41,733 nucleotides of DNA from Alphaproteobacteria bacterium (GTDB lineage Bacteria > Pseudomonadota > Alphaproteobacteria > UBA8366 > Aestuariispiraceae). Position numbers and translations under genes: made by a program. Positions 32,255 through 41,112 of the stretch are shown here, one piece after another (position 1 is the stretch's first letter; every line of letters starts with the position of its first letter). The stretch lies in NCBI GenBank assembly GCA_024743195.1, contig JANSXE010000019.1, positions 1 through 41,733 of the forward strand. The letters run 5' to 3'. The notes beneath the pieces were generated by a model, which was given only the letters and a program-made list of their open reading frames with translations, did no database searches and had not been told where the DNA came from.

Positions 32255-35008
32255 ATGAGCGCTTCCGCCGCCGCATCGATCGTCCTGCCGCCCGCGCCTG
32301 CGCTCGTCGCCGGCGGGAAGGAGGCGGCATGGCTGTCCGAGGACGGCGAGATCGAGCGGCTGCCGGCCAAGGAGGCCGCGCGGCGGCTCGCCCGGTCGGG
32401 GCCGGTCTATTGCGTGCACGCGGCCGCCACGGCCGCGCGCGTCGGGGCGGAGCGGCCGAGCCGCGCCTTCGACCTGCTGGAGCTCTTCGCCTTCGCGCGG
32501 CCCGCGCGCTTCTGCGTGCCGACGGCGCGGGGCCTCGCCGACGCCCTCGACCTGCCCGCGCCTGAGAGCCTGGAGGATGCGCCGACGCTGCTGCTGCACG
32601 CGGCGCAGCGGCTGCTGCGCGACCTCGCCCGATCCCGCGAGCATGACGCGCAGGCCCCGCGCGTCGCCGGCGCCATGGCGCGCGGCGGCTGGCTCTGGGG
32701 CCCGGCCGTCCTGGCGGCGCTGGGCGAAGGGGAGGAGGAGGTCATGCTGCGCGCGGCGGCGAGCGGCCTCGACGTCTGGCGCCGTCTGCCCGAATGGTCG
32801 GAGCAGGCGCCGCCCCCGCCGGCCGGCGATCTGGGCGTCGATCCGGCGGATGCGCGCCGGCGGCTGGCCGAGCTTCTGGGGGCGAACGCCGAGGAGCGGC
32901 CGGGCCAGGCCGACTACGCCTCGGCCGTAACCTCGGCGTTCGCGCCGCGCGACACGGCGGGCGCGCCCAATTTCGTCCTCGCCGAGGCGGGGACCGGGGT
33001 GGGCAAGACGCTGGGCTACATCGCGCCGGCGAGCCTGTGGGCGGAGCGGAACGAGGCGCCGGTCTGGCTCTCCACCTACACCCGCAACCTGCAACACCAG
33101 ATCGATACGGAGCTGGACCGCCTCTATCCCAATCCGAAGGACAAGCGCGGCCATGTCGTGGTGCGCAAGGGGCGGGAAAACTATCTCTGCCTTTTGAATC
33201 TGGAGGAGGCGGCGGCCGGCGTGCAGGTCAACGCCGCCGACGCTGTGCCGCTGGGCCTGATGGCGCGTTGGGCGGCGGCGACGCGCGACGGCGATCTGTC
33301 CGGCGGGGATTTCCCGAGCTGGCTCACCGACCTGGCCGGCCCGCGCCGCACCAGCGGCCTGACCGACCGGCGGGGCGAGTGCGTCTACACCGCCTGCCCG
33401 CACTATAAGAAGTGCTATATCGAGGCCGGCGTGCGCAAGGCGCGCCGGGCGGATCTGGTGGTCGCCAACCATGCGCTGGTGATGGTGCAGGCGGCGCGCG
33501 GGACGCTCGACCTCGGCGGGCGGACGACGCGGCTCGTCTTCGACGAGGGGCATCATGTCTTCGACGCCGCCGACGGCGCCTTCTGCGCCTATCTCTCGGG
33601 GCTGGAGACGGCGGAGCTGCGCCGCTGGCTGCGCGGCAACGAAGGACGCAGCCGCGGCCGGGCGCGCGGCCTGAAGGCGCGGGCCGAAGATCTGCTGGGC
33701 GGCCAGGAGGCCGCGGCGGAGGCGCTGGAGCAACTGCTCGACGCCGCCCGCGGCCTGCCGGGGGAGGGCTGGGCCGCCCGCGTCGCCGAAGGCCGCCCGC
33801 AGGGTCCGGCGGAAGCCTTCCTCGCCGCGGTGCGCAGCCTCGTCTACGCCCGCGCGCACGGGATCGACGGGCCCTACGGGCTGGAGGTGGAGGCGGTCGA
33901 GGTCGGCCCGCCGGTCCTGGAGGCCGCGCGCGATCTCAAGACCCGCCTCGACCGGCTGATCGAGCCGGCGAAGCGTCTCGGCGCGCTGCTGCACAACCGC
34001 CTGGACGAGGAGGCGGACGAATTGGAGAGCGCGACCCGGGTGCGGATCGAGCAGGTCTGCCGCGCGCTGCAGCATCGGGTCGTGGACGGCGCCAAGGCCT
34101 GGAGCGACATGCTCCTGTCGCTCGACGGCGAGACGCCGCCCGCCTTCGTCGATTGGTTCGCGGTGGAGCGGATCGACGGCCGCGACATCGATGTCGGCCT
34201 GCGCCGCCATTGGGTCGACCCGACCGTCCCGTTCGCGCAGACGGTGGCGGCGCCGGCGCACGGGCTCTTGATCACCTCGGCGACGTTGACCGACGGCTCG
34301 GGCGACGCCGAATCCGACTGGCGGGCGGCGGAGATGCGCACCGGCGCGCTGCATCTGCCGGAGGGCGCGCTGCGCGCCCGCGCGCCCTCGCCCTTCGATT
34401 ATCCGGCCCAGACGCAGGTCTATATCGTCACCGACGTGCGCAAGGACGATCTCGACCTCGTCGCCGCCGCCTATCGGGAGCTGTTCCGGGCGGCGGGCGG
34501 CGGGGCCTTGGGCCTCTTCACCGCGATCAGCCGGCTGCGCGGCGTGCACCGGCGCATCGCGGCGCCGTTGGACGAGGCCGGCCTCACCCTCTACAGCCAG
34601 CATGTCGACGCGCTCAACCTGCCCACCCTGATCGAAATCTTCCGGGCGGAGCGGGACAGCTGCCTGCTCGGCACCGACGCGGTGCGCGACGGGGTCGACG
34701 TGCCGGGCGACAGCCTGCGCCTGATCGTCTTCGACCGCACGCCCTGGCCGCGCCCGACCATCCTGCACAAGGCGCGGCGCAAGCAGTTCGGCGCGCGCGC
34801 CTATGACGACATGCTGACCCGCCTCAAGCTGAAGCAGGCCTTCGGGCGCCTGGTGCGCCGGGCGGAGGATCGCGGGGTCTTCGTGCTCCTGGACCCGATG
34901 ACGCCGAGCCGGCTGTTGAGCGCCTTCCCGGAAGGCGTCGCGGTGCAGCGCGTCGGGCTGAAGGAAGCCGTCGCCGGCGCGCGCGCCTTCCTGCAAGGCG
35001 GCGCGTGA
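32255..35008 (+). CDS. DinG/XPD-type ATP-dependent DNA helicase
   Basis: A superfamily 2 helicase of 917 residues. Residues 1-190 are an Ala-rich N-terminal region. Walker A is LAEAGTGVGKTLGYIAP (K251), Walker B the DEGH box FDEGHH (about 430-433). Four cysteines C312 (ENYLCLLN), C376, C381 and C387 (GECVYTACPHYKKCYIEAG) are placed as the [4Fe-4S] cluster ligands of XPD/DinG helicases. Late motifs include LLITSATLTDGSGD and LKLKQAFGRLVRRAEDRG. ATG 32255 was chosen; an upstream in-frame start at 32216 has no ribosome site. A role in DNA repair or R-loop removal is expected from the family. Confidence 0.93.
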   Translation: MSASAAASIVLPPAPALVAGGKEAAWLSEDGEIERLPAKEAARRLARSGPVYCVHAAATAARVGAERPSRAFDLLELFAFARPARFCVPTARGLADALDLPAPESLEDAPTLLLHAAQRLLRDLARSREHDAQAPRVAGAMARGGWLWGPAVLAALGEGEEEVMLRAAASGLDVWRRLPEWSEQAPPPPAGDLGVDPADARRRLAELLGANAEERPGQADYASAVTSAFAPRDTAGAPNFVLAEAGTGVGKTLGYIAPASLWAERNEAPVWLSTYTRNLQHQIDTELDRLYPNPKDKRGHVVVRKGRENYLCLLNLEEAAAGVQVNAADAVPLGLMARWAAATRDGDLSGGDFPSWLTDLAGPRRTSGLTDRRGECVYTACPHYKKCYIEAGVRKARRADLVVANHALVMVQAARGTLDLGGRTTRLVFDEGHHVFDAADGAFCAYLSGLETAELRRWLRGNEGRSRGRARGLKARAEDLLGGQEAAAEALEQLLDAARGLPGEGWAARVAEGRPQGPAEAFLAAVRSLVYARAHGIDGPYGLEVEAVEVGPPVLEAARDLKTRLDRLIEPAKRLGALLHNRLDEEADELESATRVRIEQVCRALQHRVVDGAKAWSDMLLSLDGETPPAFVDWFAVERIDGRDIDVGLRRHWVDPTVPFAQTVAAPAHGLLITSATLTDGSGDAESDWRAAEMRTGALHLPEGALRARAPSPFDYPAQTQVYIVTDVRKDDLDLVAAAYRELFRAAGGGALGLFTAISRLRGVHRRIAAPLDEAGLTLYSQHVDALNLPTLIEIFRAERDSCLLGTDAVRDGVDVPGDSLRLIVFDRTPWPRPTILHKARRKQFGARAYDDMLTRLKLKQAFGRLVRRAEDRGVFVLLDPMTPSRLLSAFPEGVAVQRVGLKEAVAGARAFLQGGA

Positions 35009-35114
35009 GAGGCCCCTGGGCGGCCCCTGGGAGAGGACGAAAATGGCGCTCGGCGGCGCCGGCGCCGCGCGCTATGGCTGGCGGACGCGCCGCCGCAATC
35101 GTGAGGGGACAGCC

Positions 35115-35822
35115 GTGAGCGAGCATGAGGTGAACGAACTGGGCCAGCCGGTGGGCTTGCCCGTGCCGGGCTGGACGCCGCCGCCCCGGCCCGACGGGCG
35201 CGCGCTCGCGGGCCGCTTCTGCCGGCTGGAGCGGCTGGATCCCGAGCGGCGCGGCGCCCAGCTTTTCGCCGCCGACCGGCTGGACGAGACGGGGGCGAGC
35301 TGGACCTATCTGCCCTACGGCCCGTTCGGGACGCCGGGCGCCTATCGCGCCTGGCTGGAGGGGATGGCGCCGCTCGCCGACCCCTTCTTCTACGCCGTGG
35401 TGGAGGCGGAAAGCGGGGCGGCGGTCGGCGTCGCGAGCTATCTGCGCGTCAATCCGGAGGCCGGCTCGATCGAGGTCGGCCACATCCACTACAGCCCCCG
35501 CCTTCAGCGCACGCCGGCGGCGACGGAGGCGATGGCGCTGATGATGGCGCATGTCTTCGACGATCTCGGCTATCGCCGCTACGAATGGAAATGCAACGCG
35601 CTCAACGCCGCCTCGCGCCGCGCCGCCGAACGGCTCGGCTTCTCTTTCGAAGGCGTCTTCCGCCAGCATGGCGTCTACAAGGGCCGCAACCGCGACACCG
35701 CCTGGTTCTCCATCCTCGACCATGAATGGCCGGCGATGAAGGCCGCCTTTTCCCAATGGCTCGCCCCGGAAAACTTCGACGAAGCCGGCCGTCAGCGCCG
35801 CGCCCTCTCGGACTGCCGGTGA
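35115..35822 (+). CDS. GNAT-family N-acetyltransferase (RimL-like)
   Basis: Starts at GTG 35115 with GAGGGGAC just upstream. The 235 residues have the RimL-type layout: RLERLDPERRGAQLF, WTYLPYGPFGTPGAYRAWL, EVGHIHYSPRLQRTPAATEA (acetyl-CoA loop region), YEWKCNALNAASRRAAERLG and FEGVFRQHGVYKGRNRDTAW. The target is unknown; this subgroup acetylates proteins or small amines. It is the last host-type gene before the lower-GC island, whose repeat array begins 16 bases after its stop. Confidence 0.92.
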   Translation: MSEHEVNELGQPVGLPVPGWTPPPRPDGRALAGRFCRLERLDPERRGAQLFAADRLDETGASWTYLPYGPFGTPGAYRAWLEGMAPLADPFFYAVVEAESGAAVGVASYLRVNPEAGSIEVGHIHYSPRLQRTPAATEAMALMMAHVFDDLGYRRYEWKCNALNAASRRAAERLGFSFEGVFRQHGVYKGRNRDTAWFSILDHEWPAMKAAFSQWLAPENFDEAGRQRRALSDCR

Positions 35823-35847
35823 CGACGCCGTGCGCATAAAAAAATAT

Positions 35848-35948
35848 TGTGTCCCCGAATACTTGAAAATTGTGTCCCCGAATACTTGTGTCCCCGAATA
35901 CCAAAAAGTATCGAGTCCCCGATTATCGCCTGTCCCCGATTATCGCCT
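35848..35948 (+). repeat. Left array of TGTCCCCG repeats
   Basis: Five units: TGTGTCCCCGAATACTT at 35848 and 35871, TGTGTCCCCGAATAC at 35887, then GTCCCCGATTATCGCCT at about 35914 and 35932. Spacers are 0-14 bases. All read on the plus strand, opposite to the array at the right end of the island. Confidence 0.85.
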
Positions 35949-35975
35949 CTGAATCAGACACTTTGTCAACAGGAC

Positions 35976-38492
35976 CTAGCTTCCCAAAATGTGGGCGAGT
36001 TCAACAATCTCTGTGGCGTCGCTACCAGTGGATACGCGATTGCCAAACATAGCCCCAATAACTTGCCGCAGTCGTTCAACGTCATGCGCTTCGATTGCCT
36101 CCACGCCTTCCGAAACGAGCTTCCGGTGCAAAGCTTCATCGACCACCAGAGATTTGTCCTCGGCGAGATGCTTAAACATGCCGACAAGAAAGTCAGGGCT
36201 TCCAGACAACACCTTATAGTAAATTGATTTCATATCCTCGATGGATCGCCGCGCCGCATCGTAATCCTGCTCCCGTATGGACCGGCGAGCGCTTACAAGA
36301 AGCTTATCGTGGCGGTCTTGCTCGACCTCATCGGCTAACTCGCGATGGTTATCGAAGGCGACCTCCGCCTCATCTACGGCTTGACTAAGCACCCTATCCT
36401 CGTTCTCAGGAGAGAGCCTCAGCAGTGCGATCTGTTGCCGGAGTCTGCGTGCCTCCTCAGCGACTGAGCGATGGGTGTCGGCATCGGTCGAAGTTGATAG
36501 CAGTGCATGTTGACGCTCAATCCGTTTTTGAATGTCGCCGGATGGATCTGCTGCTCCATCAAGTATCTCATCCAATTCATCAAGATCGTTTTCAGCGTGC
36601 GCCAGGAGCGCCGAAGCCACTTCCGCCCCTTGCTGCCCCTCGTAGTTCACATGTCCGCCTTTAGCGAGGTAGAGATTGTGAGCATCAATCACCCTCCCCA
36701 AGGACGGAACCGTAACGGAGAAACTGAGCGTTCCATTATCGCTCATGCTCCAATTCACAATCAGTTCATCACCTCGGTTAATGCGCTCACCCTTCTCAAG
36801 CTCAGTTGCGCTATCAAGCCGAAAATCACCGATATGAAGATTGTGCTCAGGATCCTCGATCCCTTTCGCCATCTCGTAAAAGGAAAACGCAATGTGATCG
36901 TGCTCCCCGGCTTTGAGGGTTTTACCCGATCTGAATGTCTGCTCACCTTCCGCCGGAAGAGAGGCGCCCTTCTCCAACAAGGGAATCAATTTGTTCCGCT
37001 CGTAGCCCACCATTCCAGTCTGCGTCTTCACGGCAAGCGTGTATGTCATCGGTATGCTGGCGGCGCTAGCGTCCGTTCGTGTAATCGTGATTTCTCGTGA
37101 CGCCGTCTCCACAACCCGTCCAGACGGGTCATAGGCGACGAGTTTGAATTTGTTCTCGCCAGCCTTTCGGACCTTCACGTTAAGGCTGATAGGGCCATCA
37201 ATCGGTTTCTTACCCGTCGTACCGCCCGCCTCATCAAGGACTTCGAGCACAAATCCGTCTTGAACCTCTCCGGTAGGTTTAATCCGGATTCTTGCATTGT
37301 CGTCGGAGACGCGCGCTTTGAAATCGACCTCCAAAGAAATTGCGCCGGTCACGGTCTCTTTGCCGCGAGAAGACTTCCGAACGGACTTGTCCCCGCCCCA
37401 CTCGCGGCTTTCCGCGAAAATTGCCGCCCCGGTCGCGACAGCCGTCATGGGATCAAGGCCTTGCTCGACCTCGATAGCCAATTCGTTCTGAAGCATCTCT
37501 CGAACGATTGGCATTTTAGACGGCCCGCCAATTGGGACGATCCTTGCAATGTCCTCGTGAGTATACCCGTTGTCCTTAATGATCTTCCGGCACAGAGATA
37601 TCGAGTCCGCGATCCGGTCAGAGACCAGATCTGTGAGCTCCTGTCGCGAAAAGTCGATAGAAATATAGATTTCTTCCCCATCTGCATCGTTTGCGCGAAC
37701 CTCATCCTCGCTCGCAAAAATTGACGCCGTGGTTGAGGCAGAGAGCTGAATCTTGGCCTTTTCGACCGCATAGTGAGCGACCTTAGCGAGATGGCGGTAC
37801 TGTTTTTCCTTCTGGAAGGCCGTAGGCAGGTTAAAATTTTCTGTTAACCAGGGACGGACAACGCTGTCGAAGACGATACGATCAAAATCGCGCCCACCTA
37901 GCATATTGATACCTTCGTGGGCGATTACATTGGCCGCACCTGCGGTGCTCAAGACCAACGCCACGTCGAATGTGCCGCCGCCCAGATCGTAGATCAGGAA
38001 CACGCCATCTTTCTGGCGACTGTGGGCTATCGACGCCATGGCGGCGGCAACAGGTTCTTGAAGCAGGCTGACGCGTTCCAAGCCCGCTTCTCTGGCTGCG
38101 TCTATAGTCGCTTCGCTCTGCATTTGATTGAATGCCGCTGGTATCGTGATCACGGCTCCATCGATCTGGTCGGTTCCAGACTCAGTGGTCGCTTGACCGA
38201 CCAGCGTTCTTATAATTTCCGCGCTGCATTGCTCGGGAGACCACTCTTGGTCCCCAAGTTGCACCGGGCTCCTCGTGCCCATCAGCCGTTTGAAGCCCGC
38301 CGCTACATTCCCGGGCGCGGAAAGAATTCGGTCCTGCGCGGCTTTTCCAACGAACCGATGTCCACGCCTATCCAAATATATGACGCTGGGGAGCACATCC
38401 GACCCGTCGGAGGCCTTAAACAACCGCAAGGAACCATCGACGTAGCCAACGATTGCGGAATTCGAGGTGCCAAGGTCAATCCCGAGGTACAT
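35976..38492 (-). CDS. Divergent Hsp70 (DnaK-like) chaperone with inserted beta-rich segment
   Basis: The ATPase domain (1-365) is intact: YLGIDLGTSNSAIV, VITIPAAFNQMQSEAT, EPVAAAMA, LIYDLGGGTFDVALV and IVPIGGPSKMPIV. After GAAIFAES the usual hydrophobic DVLLLD-type linker is absent. Residues about 378-478 form an extra beta-rich, Ig-like stretch (AISLEVDFKARVSD, PISLNVKVRKAGENKFKLVA). A substrate-binding-like beta region follows (485-605: NKLIPLLEKGASLPAEG, GTLSFSVTVPS), then a helical C-terminus to 838. It lacks the disordered EEVD/acidic tail. Third gene of the J-like/GrpE-like/Hsp70 operon, three bases after the GrpE-like stop. It is not the housekeeping DnaK. Client and purpose are unknown; stress or defence roles are guesses. 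Confidence 0.9.
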   Translation of the reverse strand: MYLGIDLGTSNSAIVGYVDGSLRLFKASDGSDVLPSVIYLDRRGHRFVGKAAQDRILSAPGNVAAGFKRLMGTRSPVQLGDQEWSPEQCSAEIIRTLVGQATTESGTDQIDGAVITIPAAFNQMQSEATIDAAREAGLERVSLLQEPVAAAMASIAHSRQKDGVFLIYDLGGGTFDVALVLSTAGAANVIAHEGINMLGGRDFDRIVFDSVVRPWLTENFNLPTAFQKEKQYRHLAKVAHYAVEKAKIQLSASTTASIFASEDEVRANDADGEEIYISIDFSRQELTDLVSDRIADSISLCRKIIKDNGYTHEDIARIVPIGGPSKMPIVREMLQNELAIEVEQGLDPMTAVATGAAIFAESREWGGDKSVRKSSRGKETVTGAISLEVDFKARVSDDNARIRIKPTGEVQDGFVLEVLDEAGGTTGKKPIDGPISLNVKVRKAGENKFKLVAYDPSGRVVETASREITITRTDASAASIPMTYTLAVKTQTGMVGYERNKLIPLLEKGASLPAEGEQTFRSGKTLKAGEHDHIAFSFYEMAKGIEDPEHNLHIGDFRLDSATELEKGERINRGDELIVNWSMSDNGTLSFSVTVPSLGRVIDAHNLYLAKGGHVNYEGQQGAEVASALLAHAENDLDELDEILDGAADPSGDIQKRIERQHALLSTSTDADTHRSVAEEARRLRQQIALLRLSPENEDRVLSQAVDEAEVAFDNHRELADEVEQDRHDKLLVSARRSIREQDYDAARRSIEDMKSIYYKVLSGSPDFLVGMFKHLAEDKSLVVDEALHRKLVSEGVEAIEAHDVERLRQVIGAMFGNRVSTGSDATEIVELAHILGS

Positions 38493-38495
38493 CGT

Positions 38496-38873
38496 TCACT
38501 CCCCAGCTTCTATTTTTGGGCCAACGAGCACCCGCCCGCTCCGAACAACGGACATGCCACTCACGATGGCAGGCTCTAACGTTTTGGTAACAACCAGCGC
38601 GGTTTCGGCGCCGAACTCATCCTCGTTGTCCGCTGAGGCAGCTAACCCAGCGTGGAACTCTTCCCCGTCAAACGCGACAACCGTCAAGTTGAGCTCTTCC
38701 GCTAGAACGCTTAGCTGGCGCTCAGAGAACTTGATCTGAGAGGTAAGCTTTCGGGCCTGGCTCTCTTCCAACCCCTCAGCAGCTTTGGCCGCAGCCTTTG
38801 TGAGTTTCCAAAACTCTATACAAAGCTGCGCCGAAGCTGCGCGAGCGCTTTCCTCACTCGGGCTGGTTACCAT
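38496..38873 (-). CDS. GrpE-like nucleotide exchange factor (125 aa)
   Basis: The N-terminal half is helical (IEFWKLTKAAAKAAEGLEES, LTSQIKFSERQLSVLAEEL). The C-terminal half aligns with the GrpE beta domain: NLTVVAFDGEEFHAGLAAS corresponds to the G-x-x-F-D-x-x-x-H region, and ALVVTKTLEPAIVSG with GRVLVGPKIEAGE to the final V-E-V-x-x-x-G-Y and R-V-L-R-P-A segment. GrpE proteins are normally near 200 residues; this one has a shortened N-terminal coil. Its place between a J-like gene (seven-base overlap) and an Hsp70 gene supports the reading. The assignment is by pattern, without a database search. Confidence 0.62.
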   Translation of the reverse strand: MVTSPSEESARAASAQLCIEFWKLTKAAAKAAEGLEESQARKLTSQIKFSERQLSVLAEELNLTVVAFDGEEFHAGLAASADNEDEFGAETALVVTKTLEPAIVSGMSVVRSGRVLVGPKIEAGE

Positions 38874-40792
38874 GACGAGACGATCCTTCTAGCCTCTGCA
38901 CGAAGGGCGCTGGTCTGAGACGTCGCCTCACGCTCAACCGAGGAAAGCGTTCCTTGTCGATATTGGAAATTCGAGCACCGAGCGTTGTAGTCATCTATTA
39001 GCGAATTGAACCGATTAATCTCATACTGCGTGTTGGTGAGAGGGCGCATATACTCCAGGCGCTTTCCCTGGAATACGCAGTATCGAACTTGGTTCCTCGT
39101 CAAAATCCTCCCTTGGGCAATCGGGGGCGTTTCTTCGACGAACGCGTTATTGGAGGGAGCCACACTTGGGCTCTGATAGGACGAGTTATCTGAGTACGCG
39201 CTGCCCGATGATGGGCTCTGATAGCTGGATCTCGATGAGGTGTTGTTCTCTTGTGAATAAATGAAAACGCCCGCCGCGAGCGCTGCGGCAGCCCAAGCCC
39301 CAATTTTGAACGTCTTTTTCGATCGTTCGCGATCCACCTTGGATTTCAGGGATAGAACTTCTTGCCTGTCGGCCCCGGTCGAATACCGCAGCATTTCATC
39401 AATGGTTCGCGACATCGCGGTAAGGTTCCCACGATTTCTGTTGAGCTCCTCCATTTTCCAGTTTTTATGAAGGACAGCGCGGTCGGCCTTTAGTTTTGCC
39501 TGCAACTCAGGCGAAGCGGACTCCCCGCTCTTCTCCAAAAGTCCGTTTATTAAACGGAACGCCGCTTCCGCATCATTCTGATCATTGTTAAGGTTCATCG
39601 CTAGATCGCGCACAACCAGGAAGGCAATGCCCGGGTCGTCTAGCTGTCGCTTTGCCTCGTTAAACGCCCTGACTATGTCGCCGAGTGTTCCGCGTGCTTT
39701 CTCCACAAAGCCGTACTTTATGAGGTCATTGCGTAAGCGCAGATCCTTCTTCGCACTAGCGCACGCCGCAATTAGGGGCTGAATATGCTTATCTTGAGCC
39801 TGCTCCTCTGTGAGCGATTCAAGGGCGTCTACATCCTTTCTCAAGGAGGCAGCCACAGACTCGAGCTCAGGGAAGGTGTGAAGCAGCGCCTTCGACAGTT
39901 GCAGGGCTTCCGTATAATGCCCATGGTCATTCGCTAATTCGAGGCAAACGGCGCGCACCGAAAGGTATACCCGCTTGGATCGCTCTTCTTCGTTCCCGCG
40001 GTTCTGGTCGTAAATCTGTACAGGCTGGTTGATGTCATCCCAATCCGCGAGAAGACCAACGATCGCATCGATGTGAGACTGGAGTGATTTGTCCCGCGCC
40101 TTCGCACCGCTCAGATGCGTTTCAATCTCGGCTTCGATCCTCGCCAAATCTGGCTCGCTGCGTCTATTGTATTCCAAAACTATGAGACGTAGAAAAGTCG
40201 CAGACGGATCGCGCTTCAGTTCTGCCTCGACGAACTCATTCATCAAAACGCCGGGCGTTTGGTGGCGCCAGATGCTGTCCGCGGCGCTTTCGGCGTGACG
40301 CGACTGTAGCGAGGAGAGCTCATTCTCGACTTGCGGCTTATCCACCTTTGGAAACCCAGCGGCGGCCCGGCTCTCATTCAAGAAGCGCACGATTGGATCA
40401 GACGCTACGTCATCCCAGGCTTGCGCCAGAAAGTGCAAAATCCGACGGGTTGCTTGGTTCGATGCGCAAAAGTGAGCGACGATATTAGCCTTTGCCAATT
40501 CCGGAAAATGATCAATCGAACCGAGCAGATCCTCAACCTCATCGCCCTTCAAGAGCGCGAACGCCTTCCGTATCTGGGCTGAGCTCAACTCGGGCAACCA
40601 GGACAGTTCAGCAAACAAGCGCGTTCGCGGCGTCACGAGGGCTTGGCGTGCTTTGTGTAGCTCCTCAGGATCAGCTTTCCCGTCAAACTCAGCCTCCTCT
40701 ACCAGATCTGAGAGCTCCGACGCAGAAGACGTGAACTCAGCACCGAGGATAAAGAATGGATTCGTAGTTAGGTTTGAACTGATCTGCGCCAT
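38867..40792 (-). CDS. J-like, membrane-anchored co-chaperone without HPD (641 aa)
   Basis: Residues 10-70 resemble a degenerate J-domain (TTNPFFILGAEFTSSASEL and then KARQALVTPRTRLFAEL with SWLP) but lack the His-Pro-Asp tripeptide that stimulates Hsp70. Residues 70-490 are helical and repeat-like. One transmembrane segment lies at 496-513 (FKIGAWAAAALAAGVFIYS), then a Ser-rich linker and a C-terminal domain (561-641: RNQVRYCVFQGKRLEYM, FNSLIDDYNARCSNFQYR) with two cysteines, probably outside the cytoplasm. The start ATG 40792 is favoured; GTG 40843 with GGGAG upstream would add 17 residues including CRNC. First gene of the three-gene operon. Confidence 0.75.
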   Translation of the reverse strand: MAQISSNLTTNPFFILGAEFTSSASELSDLVEEAEFDGKADPEELHKARQALVTPRTRLFAELSWLPELSSAQIRKAFALLKGDEVEDLLGSIDHFPELAKANIVAHFCASNQATRRILHFLAQAWDDVASDPIVRFLNESRAAAGFPKVDKPQVENELSSLQSRHAESAADSIWRHQTPGVLMNEFVEAELKRDPSATFLRLIVLEYNRRSEPDLARIEAEIETHLSGAKARDKSLQSHIDAIVGLLADWDDINQPVQIYDQNRGNEEERSKRVYLSVRAVCLELANDHGHYTEALQLSKALLHTFPELESVAASLRKDVDALESLTEEQAQDKHIQPLIAACASAKKDLRLRNDLIKYGFVEKARGTLGDIVRAFNEAKRQLDDPGIAFLVVRDLAMNLNNDQNDAEAAFRLINGLLEKSGESASPELQAKLKADRAVLHKNWKMEELNRNRGNLTAMSRTIDEMLRYSTGADRQEVLSLKSKVDRERSKKTFKIGAWAAAALAAGVFIYSQENNTSSRSSYQSPSSGSAYSDNSSYQSPSVAPSNNAFVEETPPIAQGRILTRNQVRYCVFQGKRLEYMRPLTNTQYEINRFNSLIDDYNARCSNFQYRQGTLSSVEREATSQTSALRAEARRIVSSW

Positions 40793-41112
40793 GGTCTTTA
40801 GAGCACCGTTGCAATTCCGGCATGGTAGCGAATTAGGTAGCACCTGTCGCCACCGCTCCCTGTAGCGGTCTTCCAGGTTCCCACTGCAGAATTATGGCAT
40901 TTTAGACACTGCAATCCCGCGACCTCCACCAAACAGTGAAGTGTATTCTGACGCCATAATATCGAAATGCGATCGCATTGATAACCGATTTGAAACAGGG
41001 TGATATGCGGGCATTCTCGCTGCGCCTTTCATATCGAAGAAAGCCTTCGACGCAAGTTGCCCCGGTTTTATGAGGAGAGTCTGAACATCGGGGAGCGAAG
41101 CAAGGCGGGAAA
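40793..41112. other. Non-coding stretch upstream of the chaperone operon
   Basis: About 320 AT-richer bases between the J-like gene and the right repeat array. An open frame on the minus strand (41221-40892) starts inside the repeats and has no family or ribosome site, so I do not call it. The promoter of the chaperone operon is expected here, but I could not identify a convincing -35/-10 pair. Confidence 0.5.

Noticed and set aside
32252-34996. 914-residue open frame antisense to the helicase
   Set aside because: Mirrors the helicase reading frame; Walker and Fe-S motifs establish the plus-strand gene.
35848-35948. TGTCCCCG units considered as a CRISPR array
   Set aside because: Units are about 15 bases with spacers of 0-14 bases of irregular length, and no cas genes are present.
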